A stretch of DNA of 64,000 nt from Oegoconia quadripuncta (Eukaryota > Arthropoda > Insecta > Lepidoptera > Autostichidae). The stretch lies in NCBI GenBank assembly GCA_949316235.1, contig OX438745.1, forward strand, positions 2,051,001 through 2,115,000, read 5' to 3'. Position 1 is the first letter of the stretch. The number at the start of each line of letters is the position of its first letter. The notes below the pieces were generated by a model that saw only the letters and a program-made list of their open reading frames with translations, was not told where the DNA came from and ran no database searches. The translations under genes and the position numbers were made by a program. This document shows, one piece after another, positions 1 through 9,716 of the stretch.

Positions 1-76
1 GATAACCGATCTTCAACATACATGTCTAATAACTTGTCCTCCAAAGGCTAGACGAACACACACAACCCCGTCAAAC

Positions 77-172
77 AAATAAATAAATAAATATCCTTAG
101 ACATGCACACAGCGCCATCTAGTTCCACAGTAAGCAACTATAGGCTTGTGTTGTGGATACCAGATGGTTGAT
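77..172 (-). mobile_element. SINE A, 3' fragment
   Basis: Starts with an AAAT-type tail and continues with the family's 3' segment (motif agcgccatctagttccac), read in reverse. The tRNA-like head and central body are absent, so this is a broken copy. It matches the end of the complete copy at 9038-9318. Confidence 0.8.
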
Positions 173-370
173 AACATAAATAACATCCGTTGTTTTTCGT
201 TAGGGGTTAAACATACCTTTAAGGCTGAATGTCCACCAGAGATGTGCTAAGCTGCGTAGCGAGGAATGTGTTTGGTAAACACCAATAACAGCCACTTCAT
301 TTACAAAGCTTCGATCCAAGTGGCTAAGGGCTTAGCGGATTGAGGTTTATGTTAATACAAAGCAAGCAAG

Positions 371-878
371 AAATGTGGGCGAGCGGTGTATTGCGAGGAA
401 TGTGTGACGAGGACGAATTGTGTGAAATGTGTGCGAGGAATGTGTTGCGAGAAATGTGTGCTTGGGATATGTTGCGAGCGATGTATTGCGAGGAATGTGT
501 GACGAGGACGAGTTGCGTGAAATGTGTGCGAGGATGTGTTGCGAGCGATGTATTGCGAGCAATGTGTGATGAGGACGAGTTGCGTGAAATGTGTGCGAGG
601 AATGTGTTGCGAGAAATGTGTGCTTGGGATATGTTGCGAGCAATGTATTGCGAGGAATGTGTGACGAAGACGAGTTGCGCAAAATGTGTGCGAGGGATGT
701 GTTGCGAGCGATGTATTGCGAGCAATGTGTGATGAGGACGAGTTGCGTGAAATGTGTGCGAGGAATGTGTTGCGAGAAATGTGTGCTTGGGATATGTTGC
801 GAGCGATGTATTGCGAAGAATGTGTGACGAGGACGAGTTGCGTGAAATGTACGCGAGGGATTTGTTGCGAGGAATAAT
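371..878. repeat. Minisatellite with 162-163 bp higher-order period
   Basis: Short units of about 12-15 bp of the type gcgaggaatgtgtt are arranged in blocks. The marker gaygaggacg (with one gacgaagacg variant) begins at 406, 501, 568, 663, 731 and 826, so spacings alternate 95, 67, 95, 68, 95. The true unit is therefore a dimer of about 162-163 bp, present about three times. Because 162 is divisible by three, several frames on both strands stay open for up to 190 codons. I regard those frames as by-products of the repeat. Confidence 0.9.
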
Positions 879-1181
879 CCATAATATCCCAAATTAAAGC
901 GTGTTCCAAGCAAAAGATTGTCACGTATGCATTTGTGTATATTTTAAAAGGTGGACCGTGGATGTCGTTCCAACCATTAAAATTTTAATGTCTGACCACC
1001 CCGTTTAAAATAAATATTTTAAACACTTGAAGTTAGTTCGTCGTGCGTACTGTGTACCCATCCTATTTGTTTATTCCCTTCGGTCTTCCTGTAAATGGTG
1101 TATTCGCTTACGGAACTTTTGAGAGGATTTGAGGGTTAAGGTTATATCAGTAGGTATTTTATTTGATAGCGGTTCAGGATG
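879..1181. other. No recognised feature
   Basis: AT-rich sequence after the minisatellite. I see no repeat family from elsewhere in the window and no coding pattern. Confidence 0.5.
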
Positions 1182-1219
1182 CAAAGTCAAAGGTCAAAAA
1201 TCCTTTATTTTGCATAGGG
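1182..1219 (-). mobile_element. LINE K tail fragment
   Basis: The stretch with aaagtcaaaggtcaaaaat and a following poly-T/A run matches the extreme 3' end of LINE K seen in reverse at 37098-37135. Only the tail is left. Confidence 0.5.
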
Positions 1220-1220
1220 T

Positions 1221-1573
1221 ATAACCGCCTCCGTGGCTGAATAAATAAATGTCTTTGGACATACACAGCGTCATCTAGTTCCCCACTAAGCAGCTACGCG
1301 TGTATTATGGATACCAGGTGGTCGATATGTTACATGAATTCATGATTTAATTATTACTCATGATATATTATGACGACCTGGGTTCGAATCCCGCGAGAGG
1401 TAAACGTTTGTGTGATCAATGTGAACTTTATTCCCAAGTTATGGATGTTTATATAAATATTTATGTATGTTTATCAGTAATCCAGTATCTATAGTACAAG
1501 CTTTGCTTAGTTTGGAATTAGATGTAAGTGTCTTTTTATTTTTTGTGTGTATATTGGGCCACGGAGGCGGCTA
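1221..1573. mobile_element. Mosaic of SINE C heads, SINE A tail and SINE B
   Basis: A SINE C 5' head (ccgcctccgtggct, 1225-1238) runs straight into a reversed SINE A 3' end (1239-1325). A SINE B body follows in forward orientation (1372-1540, with B box ggttcgaatcc). A reversed SINE C head (ccacggaggcgg) closes the block at 1559-1570. Each piece is incomplete, so the block was built by nested insertion or rearrangement. Confidence 0.7.
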
Positions 1574-1599
1574 ATGGATTCTACCAAACTATAACTTTA

Positions 1600-1738
1600 T
1601 AGTCTACAATCTCTCTGGCTCAAACTTCATGACCAACTTCTTAATAAGTAACAGCTCACAGGATCCGTCCAAGTGTCGGTAATAATAGGTAATCAAAGTC
1701 ACTCACAATTCTGGACATACAAAATGGTCTGATGGCAA
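1600..1738. repeat. Unclassified dispersed repeat (copy 1 of 2)
   Basis: This stretch (tctacaatctctctggctc, then accaacttcttaataagtaa) reappears with moderate divergence at 18034-18180. No coding frame, tail or inverted repeats are visible, so I cannot assign a class. Both copies lie just downstream of a SINE B. Confidence 0.55.
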
Positions 1739-1834
1739 TTTATTTTCAGACCTAAGAGATTAAAGTGATCAGAGATTAATACAGATACATTCTGGAATAC
1801 GTAATATCTTCTTGTCCCAAATACCGCAATGTTT

Positions 1835-2262
1835 TAAGACGAAAGTCTTTGATCAGTGTGTGTTGCCGGTGATGGCATATGGAACTGAAACGTGGTCGCT
1901 CACTATAGGCCTCATAAGAAGGCTCAAGGTCACCCAAAGGGCAATGGAGAGAACATGGTCCGAGTCTCCCTGCTGAATCGAATCAGAAATGAGGGGATCC
2001 GTAGGAGAACCAAGGTTACCGACATAGCCAGAAGAATTGCCAAACTTAAGCGACAGTGGCCAGGGCACATTGCTCGTAGGACCGACGCCCGTTGGGGCGG
2101 AAAGGTTCTCGCGTGGCGACCACGCACCGGAAGACGATATGGTAAAGATCGCGGGAAGCCGCTGGATGCGGGCAGATCAGGACTGATCGTTGTGGAGATC
2201 CTTGGGGGAGGTCTTTGTCCAGCAGTGGGCGTCTTTCGGCTGATAATATGATGATGATGACA
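1835..2262 (+). pseudogene. RTE-type LINE, ORF2 C-terminal remnant
   Basis: Read across frames, this stretch gives the C-terminal signature of RTE-clade retrotransposon proteins: VFDQCVLPVMAYGTETWSL, then RRLKVTQRAMER, then IAKLKRQWPGHIARR, then GSRWMRADQDRSLWRSLG. The end of the reading frame is followed by the short trinucleotide tail atgatgatga (2250-2261), typical of RTE 3' ends. The frame changes at least twice (near 1970 and 2190), so the copy is dead. The reverse transcriptase and endonuclease domains lie upstream in complete elements and are missing here, as expected of 5'-truncated insertion. The family call rests on remembered family signatures, not on a search. Confidence 0.85.
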
Positions 2263-2671
2263 TTCTGGAAAGTCAGCGTCCGGTTGAAAAGATTCCGTTT
2301 GCTGGTGAACAGAGAAGCCTGTATTTTGGAAGTACTAAACTTCATTGGACTATGCTTGCCTGAACTATGGACTCTCTGTCAGAACAGATGTCTTTGTAAG
2401 TATGTTGTTATTTGCGTGCAGTGAGATTAAAGTTGCAGAGCAAACAAATCCATGAAGTTTACTGGCGTTAAAAGGAAATAGAGAAAAACCTACATGTGTA
2501 TCGTGGAAGGGTGGGTAAGCGGACACGAATATTTTTAAAGTTTTAATTAGAAAATGTGGTAACCCTAAATCGGTTAAAAGCGGTTATACCTCAACCCTCA
2601 CCGGCACTCATCGCACCAGTATATACAGCATCGGTAAGAGAGTAACTCAACTCGAGTCGGGTAAAGTATTA
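2263..2671. other. No recognised feature
   Basis: Between the RTE tail and MITE F. Short open frames are random. No repeat assignment. Confidence 0.5.
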
Positions 2672-2673
2672 TA

Positions 2674-3092
2674 TTAGGTCCTTACCTATGAAATTGGCGT
2701 TTTGTATGAAGAATTTCATTAAGACTGTTTAATCCATACAAACATTTTTGATTTTTTTTTGGGAACGGAAAATCCAAATTTAGCTAAACTTTATGTGTAT
2801 TATCGGATAACATTAAATTAAGTATAGGCAGCGTTAATTTTTAAAAGTAACCGCTTTATAAAAGTTTCATCGAATCTAAGAAATGATTATGGGAAGCACA
2901 TGAAAAGTGCTCTGTACAATTTTTTTTTATGTGAATTAGCCCAGAAAGTATAAAATATTTCATGTGTAACCTTGAAATAATATTCCATTTTCCAAATAAA
3001 AAACAAATTTGGATATTGCTTTGAACATCGCAGGAATTGGTACATATGATTAACGAAGAAAAAAAACTTCAATTTCATAGGTAAAGACCCAA
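2674..3092 (+). mobile_element. MITE F, copy 1 (TA target duplication)
   Basis: 419 bp bounded by TTAGGTCCTTACCTATGAAA and its imperfect reverse complement ending in gacccaa. A TA dinucleotide flanks each side (2672-2673, 3093-3094). Two further copies are at 21909-22322 and 60482-60903. TA duplications and short inverted ends suggest mobilisation by a Tc1/mariner-type transposase. No coding capacity. Confidence 0.85.
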
Positions 3093-3398
3093 TATATTTA
3101 AGAAACACTTGTGACGTGACGCGTTATTATTCGTTTTCGATTAGGGAAGTGCAGCAAAGTAGGGTGCGGTCAATCTTTGGGTTGGTGATTCCTAGTGCTT
3201 TGGAGGGCATGCTAAATAGTCGCTTTTAAAACACTGTCAGGTGGCTACTATGCTGGGAGGTGAATCTGTTAATGTACTAGGATAGGATTATTCGCATTAA
3301 AAATATCAGTATTTCTTTGGCCTGAAATATTCAATCTTTTAACTGAAAATTACCATATAATCAAAAGGGCAACTCCCGAGAGACTAATAAATCAATGT

Positions 3399-3573
3399 AA
3401 TAAATAAAATAAACACAGCGCCATCTAGGTCCATATTAAGCAACTAGGCCTATATTATGGATACTAGACTGTTGATAAACAACACAAATACATTTTTTTG
3501 TTGTAAATATACACTTATTGTAATGTAAACATCCATAACTCGGGTACAGGCCGCATTCAATACACAAACATTG
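3399..3573 (-). mobile_element. SINE A, head lost
   Basis: Reverse-orientation 3' and central parts (agcgccatctaggtcca, then aacatccataactcgggtac). It stops at the body just before the tRNA-like head. Confidence 0.8.
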
Positions 3574-3960
3574 TTTCTGGATTTCGAGAAAACGGACTCT
3601 TAAGATATATTTCACATGGATAATTGAACGCCAAAAATTGGCAAAACAACCGATTTCAGTAAGGCTCTATTTCCGTAGTACATCATCAGAACTTAACCAA
3701 ATTTATATGGAATCACCCTGCTGATAATCCCTATGAAATTAAAAAATAATTATCAAAATTACTTAACAATTGATTGAAATATGGATGAAAATAAAATTAA
3801 AAACACACGGACCAACAAAGAATGTTCCACATTTCACATCGTGAGAACTCTGACATCTCGACTGAAAAGTCACTTTTCGATAGATCAACGTGCAGAAGTA
3901 ACACTTATTTTAAGCTAGGTTTCCGCCCGCGGCTTCATATACAACTGCTCACCTTATGGA
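3574..3960. other. No recognised feature
   Basis: Contains gctaggtttccgcccgcgg near 3916, which resembles a reversed Helitron-like 3' end, but too little is left to call it. The rest is unassigned. Confidence 0.4.
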
Positions 3961-3967
3961 GATAAAA

Positions 3968-4128
3968 TAAAATGAAATGAAATCAAAAATATTTTTTTTT
4001 ATGTAGGATACAAAAATATCACTTATTGAAAGTTAACATGTTATTTTTTTTAAACTACATCGCTTTACAAGGTGTTATGGTAAGGGAGAAGAAGCAACAA
4101 GGAACTCCGCAAAAAATAACTTATGTCT
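3968..4128 (-). mobile_element. LINE H, 3' UTR fragment
   Basis: Reverse copy of the LINE H 3' end: a degenerate GATTT-type tail, then aggatacaaaaatatcactt, then aaggtgttatggtaaggg. The same sequence is present at 24018-24293 (+) and 54478-54720 (-). Confidence 0.8.
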
Positions 4129-4257
4129 TAATACAGGGTATAATCTAGCTAGCTCTTCTCAGTAGTGGTCGCATTCCGAGCTAGTGGTAGTTTAAAAAAC
4201 AAATGACGTTCATAAGTGCATATTGTATTGCCTACATGAATAAATGATTTTCATTTT

Positions 4258-4352
4258 CATCTATATATATACCAAATTTTGTCGAAATCCATTCATCTAT
4301 TTCAGCGTGATTGAGCTACAAACATCCAAACTTTCGCATTCATAACATTAGT
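4258..4352 (-). mobile_element. Helitron-like fragment
   Basis: Matches in reverse the element at 47243-47486: atccattcatctatttcagc, then the end segment catccaaactttcgcattca. Only about a third of the element remains. Confidence 0.6.
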
Positions 4353-4990
4353 TAAATTAGATTTTTTCATTTTCCTCATATGAAACTCATTAATAGAACT
4401 ACTGATTTCTTTTTTACACTGTGACGTAATACCCGATGTAGTCGTCGCTAACCAAACACTTCGGAATGTGTAATACTGTTTGGATCTCGTTCTACACGGC
4501 AGGTCTGAATTATAACAGCACGAGTGAACCAACCACACCGTTCTGAACAGTACATTTGAAAGGAGTAGGTATGTCGATATAATTGTATTTCGTCAGCCAT
4601 ATTGTATCAAAAATATCGTAAATCCCTCATTATCTTCGCAATCCTCAGTACTTTTTTATAAATATCTTTATAAAAATGAAAATAGATCTATAATCTATCC
4701 GAATTTGTTAATATTTTTTAGAATGAATAATAAAATTAATTCCAAATTAGGACTATTAGTTATAGCAATTAGACCCATGTTTCAGAATGTTGCTGAGGCG
4801 TAGATCTGCGCTTGAGCATAGTTAAAACAGATGCCGATATACAAGTTACATAACGCTGTCCCTTTTTAACTGTCCTCAAACGGAGATCTCTGCTTCATCA
4901 CAGATTCAAATTCATACGTCTCCGTGATTGAAAGTAAAGGATATAGGGATACAAAACGGTGATAATTCTTTATAGATTGCGTAAACCTAC
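4353..4990. other. No recognised feature
   Basis: AT-rich, with no family matches elsewhere in the window and no plausible coding frame. Confidence 0.5.
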
Positions 4991-5321
4991 TTTTTTTTTA
5001 TGCACATCGGATTGGTACTTGACCTCAATCACACCTGATGTTAAGTGAAGATGAGGCCGAAGGTGGAAGCGTACAGACCCGGAAACCTCAACACATTTTG
5101 GGGACTGGCTATCTATCTCTGACAACAGGGACACAACAATGCTATTAACATTGCTGCTTGGCGGCCGGTTTAGATAAGATGGTGGTAGCTAGCCAGGCGG
5201 ACATTGAAAATACCCTACCACCAACCAAACCGAGTACTTTTAACATGTACATGGCTGGGGATCAACCCGCGACCTCCGAATCGTAAACCCAATGTTGTTT
5301 ACATTGAGCCACGGAGGCGGT
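4991..5321 (-). mobile_element. SINE C, full length
   Basis: Runs from the oligo-T complement of its A tail through agatgaggccgaaggtgga to the head ccacggaggcgg. The B-box complement (a gggatcaacccgcgacctcc variant) is in the tRNA-like head. About 330 bp, the usual size for this family. Confidence 0.9.
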
Positions 5322-5881
5322 TGAAGTTTTTGGTTATGCCAAACACAAATGTTTGATATTTCTACATAGTTTTACCAGATTGCCTAAGATAATTTCAAAA
5401 ATAAATAAATTTCAATAATTTCCATAAACAAAATTTCAAATAAAACCATGAAAACTGAATTCGCATTATAATATGTACGATCTGATCGATCACTAAATTG
5501 GCCGGATAAGTTTTCAGGTAACAAACCCTTATAGGTCCAACCCTCTTTATATTTAATTATACTAAGTGACAGGGATAGGGGTATTGTAAAACGAAAAGGC
5601 ATTCCTGTATACCGTCTGAATTCTAATATCCTTAGTATTGGCATAAAATAATGGAAGAAAGAATTTTGCAAATTGATGGTATAAGCTTAGGATGGAACAA
5701 ATATTTCCTATCTATTGGCTACCAATCGGAGTGTCCAATATTTGATTATTTATTGGTTCGTCAAAGTTCGTTATACCATCATCAACTTCTTACCTTAGCC
5801 CCAATTTATTTGAGGTCCGCACAGTACGTCTTTTTCTTCCAATCTCCTCTATTACCTCTACATTGACGCCCGTTTCATTAA
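5322..5881. other. No recognised feature between two SINE C copies
   Basis: Two overlapping frames of 95 and 71 codons have no family resemblance, and I treat them as chance. No repeat recognised. Confidence 0.5.
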
Positions 5882-6212
5882 TTTTTTTTATACATAACGG
5901 CTTGGTACTTAACCTAAATCACACCTGATGTTAAGTGAAGATGAGGTCGAAGGTGGAAGCGTACTGACCCGAAAACCCCAACATATTTGGAGGACTGGCT
6001 ATCTTATCTCTGACAACCGGAACACAACAATGCTATTAACATTGCTGCTTGGCGGCAGATTTAGATATGATGGTGGTAGCTAGCCAGGCCGATATTTAAA
6101 ATGCCCTACCACCAACCAAACCGAGTACTTAAACATGTACCCCGCTGGGGATCGAACCCGCGACCTCCGAATCGTAAACACAATGTTGTTTACATTGAGC
6201 CACGGAGGCGGT
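5882..6212 (-). mobile_element. SINE C, full length
   Basis: Same order and length as the copy at 4991-5321, with a well-preserved head (gatcgaacccgcgacctccg). The two copies stand in the same direction 560 bp apart. Confidence 0.9.
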
Positions 6213-6239
6213 TAAACATTCATATCACCCCTCACACAA

Positions 6240-6512
6240 TACATCCATATTTTCCGTGGTTTTCCTTTTCCTTTCTAACCGACATCCATATTCGTCACTC
6301 TCTTAGTAACATGCCCTGGATGGAAATATGAATGCGATGGATGGAAAGAAAGAGGAAGACCACGGAAAATATGTATGATGTGCGGAGATGATATGAATGA
6401 AAAGGGAGTGAATGAAGGGAGGAAAAGGGACCAAAATGAGGTAACGGCTGATAGCGGAGAATATAAGAAAAAATTGCGGAGTTATGCTATGTCTGGCGCG
6501 GTCAACCTTTAA
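6240..6512 (+). pseudogene. LINE C-terminal remnant with inverted partial copy upstream
   Basis: A frame from 6330 to the stop at 6510-6512 gives a basic GRPRK motif followed by GDDMNEKGVNEG and NEVTADSGEYKKK. This resembles the GRP(R/K)K, ...DM..KGV..., ...TADR..W... end of RTE-like ORF2 proteins in Lepidoptera. The stretch 6240-6272 is an inverted partial copy of 6340-6378 (ccgtggttttcctt against aggaagaccacgg), so the two halves could fold into a hairpin. The assignment to LINE is by remembered motif only. Confidence 0.55.
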
Positions 6513-6562
6513 ATGGGTGACCACTAATGAACACATTTTAGCACGCGTATTTCTGTGCATAA

Positions 6563-7052
6563 GTTTTTTTATGTGAGCACTTGACCTCAAATACAGCTAA
6601 TGTTAAGTGAAGGTGGGGTCGAAAGTGGAAGCGTACTGACACAGAAACGCCATCTTGTTGACTGGCCTATCTGTCACAACCGAAACATAATAATAAATAA
6701 ATATCCTTAGACATACACACAGCGCCATCTAGGTCCACTTTAAGCAACCATAGGCTTGTGTTGTGAATTCTAGATGGTTGATATACTACTACATAAATAT
6801 TTTTTTTTAGTAAATAAATACTGAAAAATATCCATAACTCAGGTACACATGTCCGTGTTCATCACACAAACATATGCCCCAGCGGGATTCGAACCCGCAA
6901 CCTTTTGGTATAGGGGTCAGAGTTGCTAACCACTACACCAAACAGGTCGTCAATGCTAACATAACAATGCTATTAACAATGCTGTTTGGCGGCAGATTTA
7001 GATAAGCCGGTGGTAGCTAGCCAGGCCGACATTAAAAATGCCCAACTACCAA
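6563..7052 (-). mobile_element. SINE C split by a SINE A insertion
   Basis: The 3' half (6563-6690) and 5' body (6958-7052) of one SINE C are separated by a complete SINE A. The head is missing beyond 7052. The sequence AACATAA appears at both junctions (6684-6690 and 6958-6964), a 7-bp target duplication. Confidence 0.88.
6691..6957 (-). mobile_element. SINE A, full length, nested in SINE C
   Basis: Complete reversed copy: AATA-type tail, 3' segment, central body, then the tRNA-like head with B-box complement gggattcgaacccgcaacct and the A-box region ending at ccaaacaggtcgt. Flanked by AACATAA target duplications, so it arrived by target-primed reverse transcription after SINE C was in place. 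Confidence 0.92.
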
Positions 7053-7087
7053 CAAGTAGTCGATCTTCAATTTAAAATAGTCGTTAA

Positions 7088-7206
7088 GCCATGTCGGTGG
7101 CTGTCACCTAGAAATCTGGTGGCTACTAGTCTCACACATCCACCCACTGGGTCCCATGCTCACCCAATAAGAGGAGGCTGTGCCTCAACAGGGGGACGTG
7201 TAAATG
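7088..7206 (+). mobile_element. Possible LINE 3' coding end
   Basis: Ends with aataagaggaggctgtgcc, then a CAACAGGGGGACG-type motif. This resembles the last codons of RTE-like elements, which often end in a cagcagtgggacg motif before a stop. No tail is preserved. Weak call. Confidence 0.35.
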
Positions 7207-7214
7207 TACGTCCA

Positions 7215-7320
7215 AATAAAGTAACATGTTATATAACTTATGTTATATATAACATAACATTGCAACTTAAATAAAACGTATACATTAATACAACATTGCA
7301 ATATAACTATGTTATATTAC
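7215..7320. repeat. AT-rich block with repeated ACATGTTATATAACT-type words
   Basis: Several near-copies of aacatgttatataactatgt. Similar words return at 7560-7690 (aacatgttgaataactatgt), on the other side of a SINE C fragment. The two blocks may be one older repeat split by the SINE. Confidence 0.5.
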
Positions 7321-7475
7321 AACATTGTTGTGTTCCGTTTGTCAGAGATAAGATAGCCAGTCCCCCAAATGTGTTGGTGTGTCTGGGTCAGTACGCTTCC
7401 ACCTTCGACCTCATCTTCACTTATCAGGTGTGTTTGAGGTCAAATACCAATCCGTTGTGCATAAAAAAAACAACA
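7316..7475 (+). mobile_element. SINE C, 3' half
   Basis: Begins at tgttgtgttccgtttgtcag and ends in gtgcataaaaaaaac. The head and first body part are absent. Confidence 0.85.
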
Positions 7476-7559
7476 TATCAACAACTTAGTTCTGCAGTTC
7501 TGCTCGACAAGTCTATTCTCGTCAAATCCTCACCGAGCATTGCCGCGCGTGTATAGCGC

Positions 7560-7695
7560 AAATGTTATAAAATATTGTTGTAGACATTAATAACATGTTG
7601 AATAACTATGTAACTTTGTTTTATAACACATTTCTTTCACGCTGATAAAACATGCTAAATAACTATGTTTTACAACATGTTTTGTTATGTAATCT
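7560..7695. repeat. Second AT-rich block of the split repeat
   Basis: Contains acatgttgaataactatg, catgctaaataactatg and acaacatgttttgttatg, matching the words at 7215-7320. No boundaries could be fixed. Confidence 0.45.
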
Positions 7696-8075
7696 GGCTT
7701 TAAGGCTAACGATGATAACTAATTCACAAAGTTGGATTTCGATTGAATATTATCATTCTAAAATTTTCCAAGTCTTCCATCTCCAGTTTGCCTTCAAAAA
7801 CCCCGTGTAGCTAGCTCATAGCGTTTTAAAATGAAAATTTTATTACAATGGCGTTCTGTAAACAAAATTAATGTCTAGCTGTACGTGAGCAATACCGTAT
7901 TGCAGCCGCTATCGTGGTCGGACACCTGTTTGTTTAGCAGTTTGTTTATTGAATGGACACAAAGAGGTGTTCGAACTAGAAGCGTATGTAGGTAAGCAAT
8001 TTTATTTTTAGTTATTGCAATCGTGGAGTATATACCTCGCTGTATTCACTAATCGTTTGCAATTTGCATTTTGGA
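7696..8075. other. No recognised feature
   Basis: No repeat family or coding pattern seen. Confidence 0.5.
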
Positions 8076-8350
8076 ATAGTTTTTTTATATGTGCTGATGT
8101 TAAGTGAAGATGAGGTCGAAGGTGATAGCGTACTGACCCGGAAACCCCAACACATTTGGGGGACTGGCTATCTTATCTCTGACAAGCGGAACACAATAAT
8201 GCTATTAACATTGCTGTTTGGCGGCAGATTTAGTTAAGAGTGTGGTAGCTAGCCAGGCGGACATTTAAAATGCCGTACCACCAACCAAACCGAGTACTTA
8301 GACATGTACCCCGCTGGGGATCGAACCCGCGCCGTCCGATTCGTAAACCC
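8076..8350 (-). mobile_element. SINE C, shortened
   Basis: Reversed copy from tgctgatgttaagtgaagat to gatcgaacccgcgc. The head is partly deleted and continues directly into gaggcgg. Confidence 0.85.
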
Positions 8351-8613
8351 AATGTTTTTGAGGCGGTTTTGAGGGCGCCATGTTGAAACATTTAACCATA
8401 AAACGTATCCTATGACCCTTGAATCAAGACGAATCGTACGACACCTTATACTTTAAAATCGGCTGAGCCCTTTAGGCTACAGAGGGCAACATAGAAATCT
8501 ACATGATACATACACTGGAAAAACATAACCCTCCTTTTTGAGGCTAGCGGGTAAAATTAAACTTGTTGTTCCCGTTAGTCGTCATAAAGTCACTGAGTTC
8601 ATTCATAGGACAA

Positions 8614-8737
8614 TGGTGTCGATTCGGATGTACACCAACTAAACTAAATTAAAACCAGTTTTAAAGTAGTACTGTCTCTTTCTCCCTGGAACAGTACGAT
8701 GTGACGGCACCACTCCAAAACTGGTTTTAGTTTAGTT
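8614..8737. mobile_element. MITE G, one end lost
   Basis: Starts with the terminal sequence tggtgtcgattcggatgtac and carries both copies of the inner arm (ctaaattaaaaccagtttt and aaaactggttttagttta). The far end is not present. At about 8735 the sequence switches to SINE C inside a shared ttggtgg-like word. The complete copy is at 24297-24438. Confidence 0.8.
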
Positions 8738-8975
8738 TGGTTGGTGGTAAGGCATTTTAAATGTCCGCCTGGCTAACTACCACCATCTTATCTAAATCTG
8801 CCGCCAAGCAGCAATGTTAATAGCATTGTTGTGTTCCGGTTGTCAGAGATAAGATAGCCAATCTCCAAAATGTGTTGGGGTTTCCGGGTCAGTACGCTTC
8901 CACCTTCGACCTCATCTTCACTTGACATCAGGTGTGATTGAGGTCAAGTACCAACCCGTTGTGCATAAAAAGAAA
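8735..8975 (+). mobile_element. SINE C, head replaced by MITE G junction
   Basis: Body and tail are intact from gtttggttggtggtaagg to gttgtgcataaaaag. The tRNA-like head is missing and MITE G sequence is in its place. Confidence 0.88.
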
Positions 8976-9037
8976 ATACTAAATATACTGTCGGGTTTTT
9001 TGGTTTATAAATACTTATATCGTTATTATATCTTAAC

Positions 9038-9318
9038 GACCTGTTTGGTGTAATGGTTAGCAACTCTGACCACTATACCAAAAGGTTGCGGGTTCGAATC
9101 CCGCTAGGGGCATATGTTTGTGTGATGAATACGGACATGTGTACCCGAGTTATGGATGTTTTCATTTATAATAAGTATTTATTTACAAAAAAAATGTATT
9201 TATGTATTATATCAACCATCTGCTATCCACAACACAAGCATATAGTTGCTTACTGTGGAACTAGATGGCGCTGTGTGTACGTCTAAGGATATTTATTTAT
9301 TTATTTATTTATTTATAT
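9038..9318 (+). mobile_element. SINE A, full length reference copy
   Basis: The tRNA-like head has an A-box region (tttggtgtaatggttagcaa) and a B box (ggttcgaatcc). A central body (tgtgtgatgaatacgg, gagttatggatgtttt) and a 3' segment (aactagatggcgctgtg) follow, then an ATTT-type tail. The head plus internal promoter boxes marks it as a Pol III SINE. It is not a functional tRNA: the loop and stem pairing are lost. Confidence 0.92.
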
Positions 9319-9700
9319 CTTGTATTGTTTTTTTTAAATATATTCCTAAAATTTCATGATGTCCTGAACTAACTTTATCTGTGTTATGCAGGTCTGACTT
9401 TATCTGTTTCAGACTGTACATGATTCATGTGAAGAAGGTCCAAGTATAATTACAATTATGTTATACCTACCTATACCTAATATAGGTACCGACTCTCCAA
9501 TATTCCCATATCATATAACTATAGCCCCATTGACGTAATAATCGGGGTCACTCGGGGCTCACCAACTGAATATCGTTAACCCAATCACAATCAAAGCCGT
9601 ATTATACAGTGTGTCATAAAATGTACATTGACTTATTGACCCCCTGTGTATAAAATTTACATATTGGGATAGTAGTGGGGTGGTATTTGGTATAAAACCA
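9319..9700. other. No recognised feature
   Basis: AT-rich sequence between SINE A and LINE J. No assignment. Confidence 0.5.
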
Positions 9701-9716
9701 TGCCTCACTGCTGAAT

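Noticed and set aside
324..924. Overlapping open frames of up to 190 codons on both strands
   Set aside because: They come from a repeat with a period divisible by three and alternate among frames. The predicted peptides are repeats of the same words with no domain.
5384..5671. 95-codon reverse frame
   Set aside because: No motif, no similarity to another copy in the window, AT-rich composition; consistent with chance.
9051..9110. Possible tRNA gene
   Set aside because: A and B boxes are present, but the acceptor and anticodon stems do not pair and the segment continues into the SINE A body found many times.
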